DNA of 42,084 bases from a virus, in the IMG/VR virus record IMGVR_UViG_3300006802_000187, positions 1-42,084 of that record; one strand, 5' to 3'. The notes beneath the pieces were generated by a model, which had not been told where the DNA came from, searched no databases, and saw nothing but the letters and a program-made list of their open reading frames with translations. Of this stretch, positions 6,854 through 16,305 are shown in pieces (the first letter of the stretch is position 1; every line of letters begins with the position of its first letter). Position numbers and translations under genes: made by a program.

Positions 6854-9800
6854 GCGGAGTAGTCCTTAATCTTTGCTGTTCTTCAAATTCTTTACGAGCC
6901 TGCTCTAGAAGTCTTTCTAGTTGGCGAGGTCTAGTTGCGTTGTCTCTTTGTTGCAAATACCAGTTGATGATTTTTCTATTCTCTTTAGTCCCGCCAAAGT
7001 AAATAGATCCACCGATTCCCCTGGCTGTGTTCGTCTCCAAAATAATGTCGTCTAGTTCTTTGGAGAATCTTTTTCTGGCAAAGGATAAAACCTTCTCCGC
7101 ATCTGGAGTGAGTCTTGTGACTCCTGTAGTAAAATTAAGAGCGGCGTCAAATCCTGTTTTCTCCTCATTTTCCAATTGCCCGACCATCGATTGAAATCTC
7201 GAGGTGAATGAGGATCTTAAAATATGCAGTTTATCTGGGTCTCCAATGACCTTCTTTGGGTTTGAGGGGTCTCGCTCTAGTTTTAAGAATTTCACCACCT
7301 CACCCATAGATTGTCTCACCACCCACGGCATCGTTTCATCATTAGCCATATCCAGTGCCATTGTGAATTCCTTGGCACCGTTGACTGATTTAATATCCCT
7401 GTCTGAGAAGAAATCCTTTTGTACTGCCCTCTCAAGTCCATAGCGAAACATGGGGTTGGTTCTAAGAATAACTTCCCTACCATCTGATCCGGCCAACTCC
7501 ATAATGTCCTCAAAAGGAAGACCAAAACCAGTTGAGAACGTGCCGTTTATCCTCGCTACAAACCGTCTTCTCACCCACTCAGGCATTTCCTCCCACTCAT
7601 CATCCGTAGGACCCAAATCCCTGAATGCTTTTAATTGCGCAGCTACCGCTCCAGGCCGGTGAGAAAATAATTTTGCCTGGGCTATTAAGTTGTTTTTGGT
7701 GAAAGAATAGAATGGGATTAAAAGCTTTGCCCCTTCTTCAAATCTTGTTAGTGCGCCGTAATCAAAAAGAGCAGCATCCACTTCTGCCTTTGCCAATTTA
7801 GGAGACAATCCCTTTTGTCTCCATGTCATGTAGTTCACTAATCTAGCTTGAGACTCAATCGCCTGACCCACTTTACGGCCTTCTCGGTACAAAACAAACT
7901 CATTAGCAGATAATGGGTTTAGCCTTTTAGTAATCGTCTCCCATAGATTTCTAGCTTCCCCAGATAACGCCTCACCACCCAAATCAGCCTGGTAGTTCTT
8001 AATGTCAATCACACCAATGTCAGCGGCTTCTCTTTTAAGCTGCTTTAATGTCAGCTCCTCACCGATATCGGTCTTGAAGATAACATCCATGCCCTTTTCC
8101 CTAATCATATTAAGAGCAAGTTTATGTTTTTTGGGGTCTACCGCATGTCTTCCAATACTCATTGAGTTTAAGACAATATTGGAGTTGAAGTTTCTGGCAT
8201 GAAACCCAGGAAAGGGGCCTGTCACCGCAGCTTTGAACAGTTGCGTGGCCGGGGAGATAATAGGAACGTGTATTTTTTGGTCTCTGACAATTTTATTATA
8301 CTGCTCTACGAATTCTTTTTTCGCGTATACAGGGGCGTCCTTGAATCTCTTTTGCGCGTGGTCTGATTCAAATAATAATTTATGCATCGGCCTACGAATC
8401 GGGGCATATCCCGCTGCGTCTGCCTCTAGTGGGGTTTTGAATGTTTTTACATCCCCAATTTTCTTTTTAACAATCGAGTCATATAGTTCGTCTTGTAGAT
8501 TGGCATAAGCAATTTGTGTTCTGCGAGTGGAAATGGCCTTGATGGGGTCTCTCACGTAATTTCTAGGGTCTACCCCCGGCTTACGTCTTAAGAGAAAATC
8601 CCTTCTGGCCGGGGTGAGCTTTGTTGGGACGGTAAGATTCGTGTGCTCAAACCTTCTATCAATCCCAGGAAACCAGTTTGCTAGTTTATTATCCTCTAAT
8701 AGTTTGGATTTCTCAGCTAACTGATCGGCAATCCCCCGGCCCTTGAATTGACCTTGGCCTAACCATTTATCTAGTCTTTTTTGTACAGCCCTAGAACCCG
8801 AAGACGATGTAACAATCACCTTCTTTGGATTTTGAGAGGCTTTAATGAGAAGGTCTGAAAACTCAAATCTCTCTGCCTTACTCATCCCACCAAACCATTG
8901 GGCAGTTCTATGCTCAATTCGTCTTTTAGTCGCTGCGGCTTTTCGCTCTACATCAATCCATCCATCGATTAACTCTTTGTCGAATTTATGCCTGTGAACA
9001 AATAATTTTCCAGCAAAGTCTTTAACCTCTTGAATTCCGCCTTTAACTGGATCAATGAGCTTCATTTGGGTGTACTGGCCGGGCTTGGTTTGAATTGCGG
9101 CCCTTGCCACATCTGTTACCCCTGCTTTATCAAGTACCTTCATGACCTGAGCACCAGTCACCACTTGCTTACCCGCGAACTTAATCCCGCCTGGGTCGTA
9201 AATTGTGTTAGGAAGTTTGGAGACTTCCTTTGAAATCTTAATTTTACTCGTGCCCTCTTGAATGGACTTGAACTTTTTAACAACGTCTTTCTCAACGTCC
9301 TCAATCATTCGTCTTGCAACAATGTTTCTTTGCTCTCTTGTCGCGGCCCCGCCCAATTTAGTCGCAATGAATTTTTCTGTTTTGTCTTTGGCTATTTTAT
9401 TAACAAGCGCTTTACCTTGTTTTGTTAACGCCGCCTTACCCACACCCTTTGCCGCTACCTTGACCGCTCCGCCTGTCCCAAACGTCAAATATGTAAGTGG
9501 AGACGCGAATATAGACAAGGCCAAGCCCATTGCGTCTAGGCTAATTGTGTCCGGAACAAGTGGAGATAACTCACCGTATGGAACCTTGATATCCTGACCG
9601 ATTTGTTTTCTCAGTAAATTAGTCCAAGTGTTTTCCGAAAAGTCCTCATGCGCTTCGTTTCCTAGAAGCTTATTCACACCCGCGACAATGGCGTGTTCAT
9701 CTACAGAAAGAATGGTCAATGCTGTTTTTGTGAACCCGGTTCCTGTTTTGGGTTCGTATGCGTTGGCCTTAAATTCTGTAGCGTCCCCAAGGAACTCCTC

Positions 9801-10079
9801 AAATAGGGCTCCTTGTTCTTGATCTTTTTTAATAGCGTTTGGTATTTCGTCTTGATCGTGAAGAATGATCGATTTTTCTTGGGGCTCTAGGAAATCTGCA
9901 AACAGATTGTCCTCTGGGGGTTTTGTGTCCCCCAATGACCCGGCCTGAGAGATGGCAAAATTCCCCTTAATGGAGAGTTTGGCTTCTTGTTCAATGTCTT
10001 TTTTTTTAAGCTTCGCTTCTTGTGGCTCGTCTGGAACGAGTCTTTCCTCTAAGAAGTCATCAAAAAGAAGTTCTGCCAT
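6843..10079 (-). CDS. Large internal virion/DNA-ejection-type protein
   Basis: 1078 residues, the longest gene. The first 150 residues are acidic and low-complexity. A Gly/Ala-rich hydrophobic stretch follows at about 180-215 (MGLALSIFASPLTYLTFG). Then come long helical charged regions, and a central GPFPGFHARNFNSN segment like the FHARN/LRN motif in large phage internal proteins. The size, helical content and place at the end of the structural operon, next to three Gln-rich proteins, match podovirus ejectosome proteins that form a channel through the envelope during infection. No lytic transglycosylase motif was seen. Function is inferred from context. Confidence 0.72.
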   Translation of the reverse strand: MAELLFDDFLEERLVPDEPQEAKLKKKDIEQEAKLSIKGNFAISQAGSLGDTKPPEDNLFADFLEPQEKSIILHDQDEIPNAIKKDQEQGALFEEFLGDATEFKANAYEPKTGTGFTKTALTILSVDEHAIVAGVNKLLGNEAHEDFSENTWTNLLRKQIGQDIKVPYGELSPLVPDTISLDAMGLALSIFASPLTYLTFGTGGAVKVAAKGVGKAALTKQGKALVNKIAKDKTEKFIATKLGGAATREQRNIVARRMIEDVEKDVVKKFKSIQEGTSKIKISKEVSKLPNTIYDPGGIKFAGKQVVTGAQVMKVLDKAGVTDVARAAIQTKPGQYTQMKLIDPVKGGIQEVKDFAGKLFVHRHKFDKELIDGWIDVERKAAATKRRIEHRTAQWFGGMSKAERFEFSDLLIKASQNPKKVIVTSSSGSRAVQKRLDKWLGQGQFKGRGIADQLAEKSKLLEDNKLANWFPGIDRRFEHTNLTVPTKLTPARRDFLLRRKPGVDPRNYVRDPIKAISTRRTQIAYANLQDELYDSIVKKKIGDVKTFKTPLEADAAGYAPIRRPMHKLLFESDHAQKRFKDAPVYAKKEFVEQYNKIVRDQKIHVPIISPATQLFKAAVTGPFPGFHARNFNSNIVLNSMSIGRHAVDPKKHKLALNMIREKGMDVIFKTDIGEELTLKQLKREAADIGVIDIKNYQADLGGEALSGEARNLWETITKRLNPLSANEFVLYREGRKVGQAIESQARLVNYMTWRQKGLSPKLAKAEVDAALFDYGALTRFEEGAKLLIPFYSFTKNNLIAQAKLFSHRPGAVAAQLKAFRDLGPTDDEWEEMPEWVRRRFVARINGTFSTGFGLPFEDIMELAGSDGREVILRTNPMFRYGLERAVQKDFFSDRDIKSVNGAKEFTMALDMANDETMPWVVRQSMGEVVKFLKLERDPSNPKKVIGDPDKLHILRSSFTSRFQSMVGQLENEEKTGFDAALNFTTGVTRLTPDAEKVLSFARKRFSKELDDIILETNTARGIGGSIYFGGTKENRKIINWYLQQRDNATRPRQLERLLEQARKEFEEQQRLRTTPRAP

Positions 10080-10858
10080 TACTTAGGTATCCCCAATGAT
10101 CCAATATCAGCCGGCGCTTGGCCAGGAAGGGCGTCCAGTGGTCCCTGGAGTTGTTGTTGCTCAGCCCTTTGTACATTGAGTCTGTCGATTTCTTTAATCT
10201 TAGCTGCCATTAATCGACCAAACACCCTGCCTATTTCGGTGCCTTTTCTAATCCCTGAGTTTACTAGCTGTTGGTTAAGAGCCATAATTTGCTCTCTTGT
10301 ATCGGCTACTTCAATACGGCTTTTTAAGTCTTCCTGAGAGGGTGAGAGTCTAACCTCATTTCCTTCCGGCGAGATTTGAATTGCTGCTGGGGCTTTTGAA
10401 TTAAAAGAATTAAGCTCAGTGATAATCATTGAGCGCTGTTGATCGATTTGGTCTTTTTGTTCTCTTACAGCCATTAATGAGTCTTGAATCTCACCTAGTT
10501 TTTGTGGGTCGTTCCTGAATAAATCCTGCTGCCTCTTAAGACCGTCTTCTGTTTCTTGAAGTTTACTTCTTGTTGTAACCAAGTCGTTAAATTGTTTTCT
10601 TAGGTCGCGTTTTTGTTGGGTCTCAACACTAACCTCTTTAGCTCCAAGTTTCCTCTCTTCAATGCCAAGCATCTTTTGCTTAACTAGAGAGTTAAACTCT
10701 GATCGATTCTTCTCTTGCTCAGCCCTGACTTCTAGCTCTCTTTGTTTCACTCTGAGGGCTTGTTGTTCCTGTTGGCGCTTCTCTCTTAACTCAAGACCTT
10801 GCCTGAGTCCTTGAGTTAAACCTGCCAAAATAGATGCTGCGGTGTTTTTATCTGCCAT
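10079..10858 (-). CDS. Gln-rich coiled-coil internal virion protein
   Basis: 259 residues, almost entirely helical with heavy Gln/Glu/Lys/Arg heptads (residues about 15-150) and a loose C-terminus. The stop shares a base with the start of the ejection-type gene, and the gene begins one base after the preceding stop. It resembles the small helical ejection proteins (P22 gp7/gp20 or T7 gp14/gp15 position) by location and composition only. Confidence 0.68.
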   Translation of the reverse strand: MADKNTAASILAGLTQGLRQGLELREKRQQEQQALRVKQRELEVRAEQEKNRSEFNSLVKQKMLGIEERKLGAKEVSVETQQKRDLRKQFNDLVTTRSKLQETEDGLKRQQDLFRNDPQKLGEIQDSLMAVREQKDQIDQQRSMIITELNSFNSKAPAAIQISPEGNEVRLSPSQEDLKSRIEVADTREQIMALNQQLVNSGIRKGTEIGRVFGRLMAAKIKEIDRLNVQRAEQQQLQGPLDALPGQAPADIGSLGIPK

Positions 10859-11434
10859 TTATAATTGCTTCAATTCTGGTAAAGTAAACTGTTGTTCCTG
10901 TGGCCCTTCTTGGACTTTAATTCCAACTCGTCTATTTAAGTCTGCTACCGCGTCTGAATCATCTACTCTTGGAGCGATCGATTGTGCAGATTGTTGTTGT
11001 TGCTGTTGTTGCGGCGCCACCCCAAATCCACTAATTGCCATTGAAGCCACATTACCGAATGTCTGCCCTAGGAGTTGATTAAACTGCTGTTGGCTTTCTG
11101 CGGATAATTGCTTTTGAACCATTTGGGATCTCGCCGCACCCGCTTGTTGAATGGCTACGGTTTGAAGCTGGTTTAGTTTCTTTTTTAATCCCGAACGAAA
11201 CTTAGAAGCCTGTAGTTGATCGGTAATATTTGCCTCTTTTAAAAGAGCGTTTACCGTGTCTTCAGTAGCCCGGTTGAAATCTGCCAATTCTTTTCTAGCT
11301 ATAAGTCCTTTTTGTGACCTCAGCGCTTTGGTCTCAAACCGACCCGAGCCTTCAATGCCAATTGATTCCTGCCCACCTCTTAGTTTAGCCTTTTGGCTCG
11401 CCAGATCAGACATAAGTTTTTTTCTTAATCCCAT
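10859..11434 (-). CDS. Gln-rich internal virion protein with polyglutamine run
   Basis: 191 residues, helical, with a run of seven Gln (about residue 145) encoded by an imperfect CAA/CAG repeat near 10995-11020. It contains a short hydrophobic Gly/Ala stretch (FGNVASMAISGFGVAPQ). It sits between two similar Gln-rich genes, touching both, as in podovirus ejection-protein clusters. The family is not recognised; the polyQ tract may vary in length between isolates. Confidence 0.66.
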   Translation of the reverse strand: MGLRKKLMSDLASQKAKLRGGQESIGIEGSGRFETKALRSQKGLIARKELADFNRATEDTVNALLKEANITDQLQASKFRSGLKKKLNQLQTVAIQQAGAARSQMVQKQLSAESQQQFNQLLGQTFGNVASMAISGFGVAPQQQQQQQSAQSIAPRVDDSDAVADLNRRVGIKVQEGPQEQQFTLPELKQL

Positions 11435-12372
11435 TAAAGTAGCCCTCCTGAAAAGATTTTAGCCGCTGCACCCGCTGCTCCACCTAGAAGGCTATTAAAC
11501 AAATCTCCCTGTGCAGCGTCCACTTGCAGTTGGTTAATCTGTGCATCAATTTGCTGTTGGAGTTGGTTTTGGTCAAACTGGAATCCCGCTTGTTCAATGG
11601 ATTCTAATTGTTGCAAAGACTGAGCGGTCTCAGCCTGTCTTCGTCTTTCTCTAATTCCTTCAATCGCCTGGTTAGTCGCTCTACGGGTTCCAGCAATTTG
11701 CTCAGAAGCCCTTAACCGCTCCTCTCCAGTTGCGGCAAACTCTCTAGCTGAAACCTCCCCTAGTTGATCCGCTGCCGCCGAAGACCTCAGCAACCCTCTA
11801 GATGCCGCTTCTCCCCCGACAATAGACCTTGAGGCATCGGCTTGTGCTCCGATTTGCTCGAGCCTCGCTTGTAAGAGCGCGTCAATCCCACCCTCTTGTG
11901 CAATACGGGCCTGGTTAACTTGGTCGCTTAAAAACCCCTCTCTGGCCCTTGTCCGGCCTAATTTAATATCTCTGACCTGACCCCCCAGGGCGCCTTCTTG
12001 TTTAGTGAGACCCGCAATCTGTCCACTTAATTGAGAGAGAATATCTGATCGCAGCGCTTCTGCGCCCCGTTTTTGATCTTGATTACCACCAATCAACCCA
12101 CCTATAAGACCGCCTAACCCTGTGCCTGTAGCCAAAGCCCCCAGTATCCCGCCGCCTACAGGGCTGCCCTTTTCGGTTAACGCAATCCCCCGTCTTCTCG
12201 CCTCATCTGTCAAAGATCCGTAGTCAGCTTGTTGAAGGTACTTCAACTTGTCCTGTTGTTGAGCGATGTCTTCTTGTAATGCTTTGAGTTTCTTTTCTTG
12301 CTCAGTCGTACCAGACTGTTCTGCTAGAGATTTACTTGGGTCAAAATTTGGATCTAATGCTTGTTCGGCCAT
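11434..12372 (-). CDS. Putative DNA transfer/ejection protein
   Basis: 312 residues: N-terminal coiled coil (about 20-60), a Gly-rich membrane-active-looking segment GGGILGALATGTGLGGLIGG at about residues 73-92, then long Ala/Gln/Arg-rich helices. This glycine-rich segment before helices is typical of phage DNA-transfer proteins. Stop and start codons are shared by one base with both neighbours. Assigned from composition and its position after the tail protein gene. Confidence 0.68.
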   Translation of the reverse strand: MAEQALDPNFDPSKSLAEQSGTTEQEKKLKALQEDIAQQQDKLKYLQQADYGSLTDEARRRGIALTEKGSPVGGGILGALATGTGLGGLIGGLIGGNQDQKRGAEALRSDILSQLSGQIAGLTKQEGALGGQVRDIKLGRTRAREGFLSDQVNQARIAQEGGIDALLQARLEQIGAQADASRSIVGGEAASRGLLRSSAAADQLGEVSAREFAATGEERLRASEQIAGTRRATNQAIEGIRERRRQAETAQSLQQLESIEQAGFQFDQNQLQQQIDAQINQLQVDAAQGDLFNSLLGGAAGAAAKIFSGGLL

Positions 12373-14186
12373 TATCTTTTACTCCGCCTTTTTAATTCTG
12401 CGTCAAAACCAGTGATCTTAAAACTCTGATTTGCCTGGTTGTTTGAAAACCTCAACGCCAGGTGTGTCCCGTTTAATGATTGCGTGGTGGTGGGCCTCAT
12501 TGAAATCTTACCCGTGATTGCTTTTTTCCTTCCCCATTTCGCACCACCCCACACCGATAGCCCCCACGTAAACCCTCCCCCAAAAAGAGAAAGGGCCTTA
12601 CACGTCGCCTCAGCCAGTTTCTTAAAATCAACAATATAACAAACGTTTAGGTTAAAATTACCTTCTTCTCTCGTTCGTATTCGCAAATTACGAAACAATT
12701 TTACAATGTCTCTTGCTCCAAAATCAAAATCTTTGGATTGCCAGTACCCATCAATCGCAGCAACGGAGTAAGTCGTAGCCGTAGTAAAGGTTGTAGTTGG
12801 AGCGGTTTCAAGTGTGAGCACTGCAGAGGTGTTTGACTCAATCACATACTCCTCGCCGTCCCCAGGCCCCCCAGTAATTCTAACCATGGCTCCCATTAAC
12901 CCATCACCTGTCGTTAAAAAGTCCGCGTCTGAATCGGTAATGGTAGAACCCGTGGCTGATTCAATAGTCCCGTTGTAACCAGTGACAAAACCGTCATTTT
13001 TCACCGAGGCGTTGTCTTCAAACAACTGCCCAAAGTAATCTCCGTAAATTAACCTCTCAGTTCCATTGGAATCTCGAAACTCAGACGCATAACTCACTTG
13101 TCTCCCGGTTACGGGGGGCTGCCATGCCTTGATTTTCAAATCATAAACCAAAGCCCTGTTGTTTCTCGTGGAAGAACCATGCGCGTAATAAAGCGTGTAC
13201 TGGTTCATTCGTTTGTTAAACACACCCTTGGCAAGAGAGAGTCTTGATCTATTGGAGTTATCCAACAAATCACTGTCTACGTCTCGGGATAAATGAGCAA
13301 ACCCATTCCCATCAAAAGCGTAAACTCCGCGCTCTGATAGAAAGATATGAAAGTCCCCTGTATCCACCAACGAGAAGGGGGCAAATAATCCTAGTGAGGA
13401 TTCAAGCTGTTGCAAGGACGCAGTATCAAGTGCGGTTCCCGCTCCAGGGGTGAGTTTCCAAACAGAGTTGCGAGTGTAAATCGCTATTTGGTCGTTAATG
13501 ACCCTCGCTCCCCTAATGTCCCCATCCGAACTAGCTCCACCACAATAAAATGTTTCTGTGAACCTATGGGGGTCTGGTGCCCCGTCCCCTCCAAAAGAGG
13601 AAATCTTTACCTTCACCGCAGCATCAGCGTCGGTGTCGTCAACTACATTAAACGCATAAAGACGGTTCTTGTGATTGAGCAAATACTTAGCAATCGGAAC
13701 TTGAGTGGCGCTGGTGAGAGAGGACAGATAAACCGCAGTCCCCGACCCATTCCATAAAGTCATGGAGTCATTTCCATTGGTCCCAACAACGATATCATCA
13801 CTGCCCGATCTTGGGTCTTGGATTTGATGAAACTGCCAAAAAGCTTCTGAGTCATCGGTGAGTCCCGATAAAATCTGTGTGGCAGTAGAGGAATTGTAAT
13901 TATACAAAACCCCACCCGCTGCGACTACGTGAGCGGTTCCAGAAGCTCCTAGTTTATCGAAATAAAAATGCCCTGTGATGGGTCTTACGCTCGTCCCTGA
14001 GCCGGTTAATCCTGTGTTGTACAGTCTTAACGACCCGTCCCGTTGATACAAATCCCCACCCGGGGAGTAGATTACGTTTGCTGCGTTGTTTGTTTCTGTG
14101 TCACCTAAATCGGTATAATTGGAAACCGATTTGTATCCCCCGCGAAAGTTATCAATTGTTACCGCTGGTGGATATCTAAACGCCAC
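12372..14186 (-). CDS. Tail/head-closure structural protein, beta-rich
   Basis: 604 residues with regularly spaced beta-strand repeats (GDLYQRDGSLRLYNTGL, HFYFDKLG, NHKNRLYAFNV, NDQIAIYTRNSVWKLTPG, RGVYAFDGNG), suggesting a beta-propeller-like fold. Podoviral tail hub or stabilisation proteins (P22 gp10/T7 gp12 position) show the same N-terminal pattern in which a platform opens with a D-x-x-G-G-x segment (DNFRGGYKS). It begins directly after four small virion genes and precedes the ejection genes. Exact role is inferred. Confidence 0.7.
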   Translation of the reverse strand: MAFRYPPAVTIDNFRGGYKSVSNYTDLGDTETNNAANVIYSPGGDLYQRDGSLRLYNTGLTGSGTSVRPITGHFYFDKLGASGTAHVVAAGGVLYNYNSSTATQILSGLTDDSEAFWQFHQIQDPRSGSDDIVVGTNGNDSMTLWNGSGTAVYLSSLTSATQVPIAKYLLNHKNRLYAFNVVDDTDADAAVKVKISSFGGDGAPDPHRFTETFYCGGASSDGDIRGARVINDQIAIYTRNSVWKLTPGAGTALDTASLQQLESSLGLFAPFSLVDTGDFHIFLSERGVYAFDGNGFAHLSRDVDSDLLDNSNRSRLSLAKGVFNKRMNQYTLYYAHGSSTRNNRALVYDLKIKAWQPPVTGRQVSYASEFRDSNGTERLIYGDYFGQLFEDNASVKNDGFVTGYNGTIESATGSTITDSDADFLTTGDGLMGAMVRITGGPGDGEEYVIESNTSAVLTLETAPTTTFTTATTYSVAAIDGYWQSKDFDFGARDIVKLFRNLRIRTREEGNFNLNVCYIVDFKKLAEATCKALSLFGGGFTWGLSVWGGAKWGRKKAITGKISMRPTTTQSLNGTHLALRFSNNQANQSFKITGFDAELKRRSKR

Positions 14187-14187
14187 A

Positions 14188-14640
14188 TCAAGCTACCTTT
14201 GCAATTGTAAAATAGCATCGTGCCCCAGCACCAGCCGCAGCACCATTGGTATGAGCGCGGATAATATCCCCACGTCTCAAGACACCAGTCCACGAAACAC
14301 TACCATTAGCAGACGCCGCATCTGTCGTTTCAAAGATTAATCTATCGTTTACGTTCGTTAATGAATCTATGTTGGTTGTTAGCTCACTTGAATTTAAGCT
14401 TACTCCTAAAACAGATCCAGCCGAGAAATTATCCAAAAAACTAATTGAATAAACACCATCCTCATTAATGGTAAAAGAATCCCCGCTTGCTACTGATTGT
14501 GTGAAAGAAATGGCTTTTCCAATATTGATTATCGTCGTAGAAAACCGTCTTATTTTTGTATTCGTACTCCCATACCCATTGGATGTATGAAGTCGAATCA
14601 TACTCTTAGCCTTAAGTATTTTGGCTAAGCTCCTTCTCAT
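14188..14640 (-). CDS. Small beta-rich (C1q/jelly-roll-like) virion protein
   Basis: 150 residues; start overlaps the previous stop as ATGA, although the internal Met of MIRLHTSNGYGS would fit better the usual N-terminus of this type. The pattern (NIGKAISFTQ, DSFTINEDGVYSISF, VLRRGDIIRAHTNG) resembles C1q-like trimeric jelly-roll domains of phage virions (a strand, then GxYxIxF, then L-x-x-GD-x-I-x). It is likely a surface-exposed head or tail decoration. Confidence 0.68.
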   Translation of the reverse strand: MRRSLAKILKAKSMIRLHTSNGYGSTNTKIRRFSTTIINIGKAISFTQSVASGDSFTINEDGVYSISFLDNFSAGSVLGVSLNSSELTTNIDSLTNVNDRLIFETTDAASANGSVSWTGVLRRGDIIRAHTNGAAAGAGARCYFTIAKVA

Positions 14641-14999
14641 GATTGATCAATCCTATTGATATGCCCGAACACACTAAAGGCATCGGTTGTAGAACAATAC
14701 GCAGAAATCACCAACGGTGTTGCGTTCCCTTGTAGTGGAAGTCCGTCTACTATTGGCGCTAAATCAAATGGCGCTACCTCTTTTTTTATAGTGTCCTTTG
14801 TGGCAGACGCGCCCCACTCCAATGTAATTAAATGCGCTTGTGAAGTACCGTTATAGGCCGTTAACCACACTTCCTCAATTGTTGTGGTAGTGGAGTTCCC
14901 GGTGTGAATCGTAATCACCCCTCCCGCTGTGGCTGAGTGAACTGAAATCCCCGTTCCATCTGTTGAACCAGATAGAATAGCTTTTGTGAAACTTGCCAT
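14637..14999 (-). CDS. Small virion protein of unknown role
   Basis: 120 residues, beta-rich and Thr-rich (TIHTGNSTTTTIEEVWLTAYN). It overlaps the next gene by 4 bp and shares a base with the previous one. The pattern of a nonpolar strand followed by E-x-x-L-x-A-x-NT is common among capsid decoration or connector-associated proteins, but I do not recognise a family. Confidence 0.65.
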   Translation of the reverse strand: MASFTKAILSGSTDGTGISVHSATAGGVITIHTGNSTTTTIEEVWLTAYNGTSQAHLITLEWGASATKDTIKKEVAPFDLAPIVDGLPLQGNATPLVISAYCSTTDAFSVFGHINRIDQS

Positions 15000-15250
15000 T
15001 AAGAAAAAACCTCCACCGCTATATAAATAGAAGCGTCAAATTTAGCCGGTGTTACTGCGTTATCATCCAATGCCCGTGTTACAACCGAACTCGTTTCCAA
15101 ATTCCCAGCCCCCACACCACTGTTGGCAATATTAGCTGAGTTGATGTTTCCGTTTTGCAGAGTGTAAAGGTCGTCAATGACTCTGTTGACACTTGAGGCT
15201 TCAGCCGTTGTCCCATCTGTTTCTGAATAGGCGCGGGTTATTACAGACAT
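14999..15250 (-). CDS. Small virion protein, fibre-like repeat pattern
   Basis: 83 residues; the middle (NINSANIANSGVGAGNLETS then DDNAVTPAKFD) has the Asn/Ala/Ser register seen in shafts of phage fibres (N-x-A-N-I, A-V-T-x-A-K). Stop and start codons are coupled with both neighbours by one base. It may be a minor appendage or neck protein. Confidence 0.62.
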   Translation of the reverse strand: MSVITRAYSETDGTTAEASSVNRVIDDLYTLQNGNINSANIANSGVGAGNLETSSVVTRALDDNAVTPAKFDASIYIAVEVFS

Positions 15251-15633
15251 TAAAACCTCTGGAAGCCTGCGACTCTAACAATGAGCCCATTTGTTGTTGC
15301 CGTGTTATCAATAATTGCCCGTACTCGAATATATTTAAAACAACTGTCAACTGCAGATGTCATGGCAACAGCGCTTGCTGACGCACCAAGTGCTGATGGG
15401 ACAGGAATTGTCGCTGTTGGAACGTCTACCCATGTTGACCATGACTCTGAAATAGACATTGCTGCTTGTACCTTCATATCCAGATAACTTGCAGATCCTG
15501 GGTTTTCATAGGTTAGACAGAACTTATCGTATCTAGATACGTCTATTGGATTAATAATAGTCGTAAACGTACTAGAGTTTAGAGTAAAACCGCCGTCTGG
15601 GAGTTGGTACTTTTCTAGATTAAATCCTGCCAT
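15250..15633 (-). CDS. Small virion protein of unknown role
   Basis: 127 residues, beta-rich, with paired strand segments (RYDKFCLTYENPGSASYLDM, CFKYIRVRAIIDN) and an Ala/Ser-rich middle. It lies between the adaptor gene and the fibre-like gene with almost no spacing, so a head-neck or tail location is likely. No family recognised. Confidence 0.65.
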   Translation of the reverse strand: MAGFNLEKYQLPDGGFTLNSSTFTTIINPIDVSRYDKFCLTYENPGSASYLDMKVQAAMSISESWSTWVDVPTATIPVPSALGASASAVAMTSAVDSCFKYIRVRAIIDNTATTNGLIVRVAGFQRF

Positions 15634-16305
15634 TTAGAAGTCCTTTGTCCTTGCTACCCTTCTTGGGCGTTGTACCTGTCTGTCTTCAGAAAAACCTACA
15701 ATCCGTTTCAAATGTTTTTCAAATTCACCTGCGGCTAGTTGATAGGTGTCGCCTTGTTCTTGAAACAAAGCCATTTTCACAATTCCCCATACTAATACGC
15801 GGTGGTGGTCTTGTGGGATCTCTGAAATGCTTGACGCAGAGGTGTACTCTACAATTCTCTTAACGTAATGAAGTTTAAGTCCAGAAGCATTGTTCACAGT
15901 TGGGGTATCGAGCAATACAATTTGATTGCCCTTAATGTAATACCCTTGAGGGTTAAGTGCTGAATTGCCAAGTAGATTGTAGTAGTTCCCCTTGTCAGAC
16001 CACTTAACAGGGAATATTTCTACCGCTGATCCAGTGGTGTCTTCTAGTCTTCTGATTTTAATTAAATCAGTTGGCAGAGTGTACTCTGCGGTACCATTTA
16101 CCATTGCAATTGCGGTTGAGGTCACAAAATAATCTTCAAAGGTTTGGACCATCTCGGCTTGCACCTCTTTTTCAATGAGGTGAAGATAGGTTCTAAGGTC
16201 ACTGTCTTTGAAGAAAGTAGAAGTGTCGTCTGGAAAAGAGCGCGTGGCTGATAGTGGCTCGCCTAGCATTACACGAGCAGCATCAATCACCTCAATAATA
16301 GTCAC
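15634..16305 (-). CDS. Head-tail adaptor/connector-like protein
   Basis: 223 residues: an N-terminal helix (MTIIEVIDAARVMLGE), a central beta part with the recurring phage-adaptor phrase GTAEYTLPTDLIKIRRLE, then a C-terminal helical region (HHRVLVWGIVKMALFQEQGD and a following amphipathic helix). This order matches phage adaptor proteins that sit under the portal. It overlaps the preceding gene by 4 bp. Confidence 0.72.
   Translation of the reverse strand: MTIIEVIDAARVMLGEPLSATRSFPDDTSTFFKDSDLRTYLHLIEKEVQAEMVQTFEDYFVTSTAIAMVNGTAEYTLPTDLIKIRRLEDTTGSAVEIFPVKWSDKGNYYNLLGNSALNPQGYYIKGNQIVLLDTPTVNNASGLKLHYVKRIVEYTSASSISEIPQDHHRVLVWGIVKMALFQEQGDTYQLAAGEFEKHLKRIVGFSEDRQVQRPRRVARTKDF

Noticed and set aside
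10995-11020. TTG/CTG triplet repeats considered as a tandem repeat element
   Set aside because: They encode the polyglutamine run of an internal virion protein in frame, so they are part of the coding sequence.
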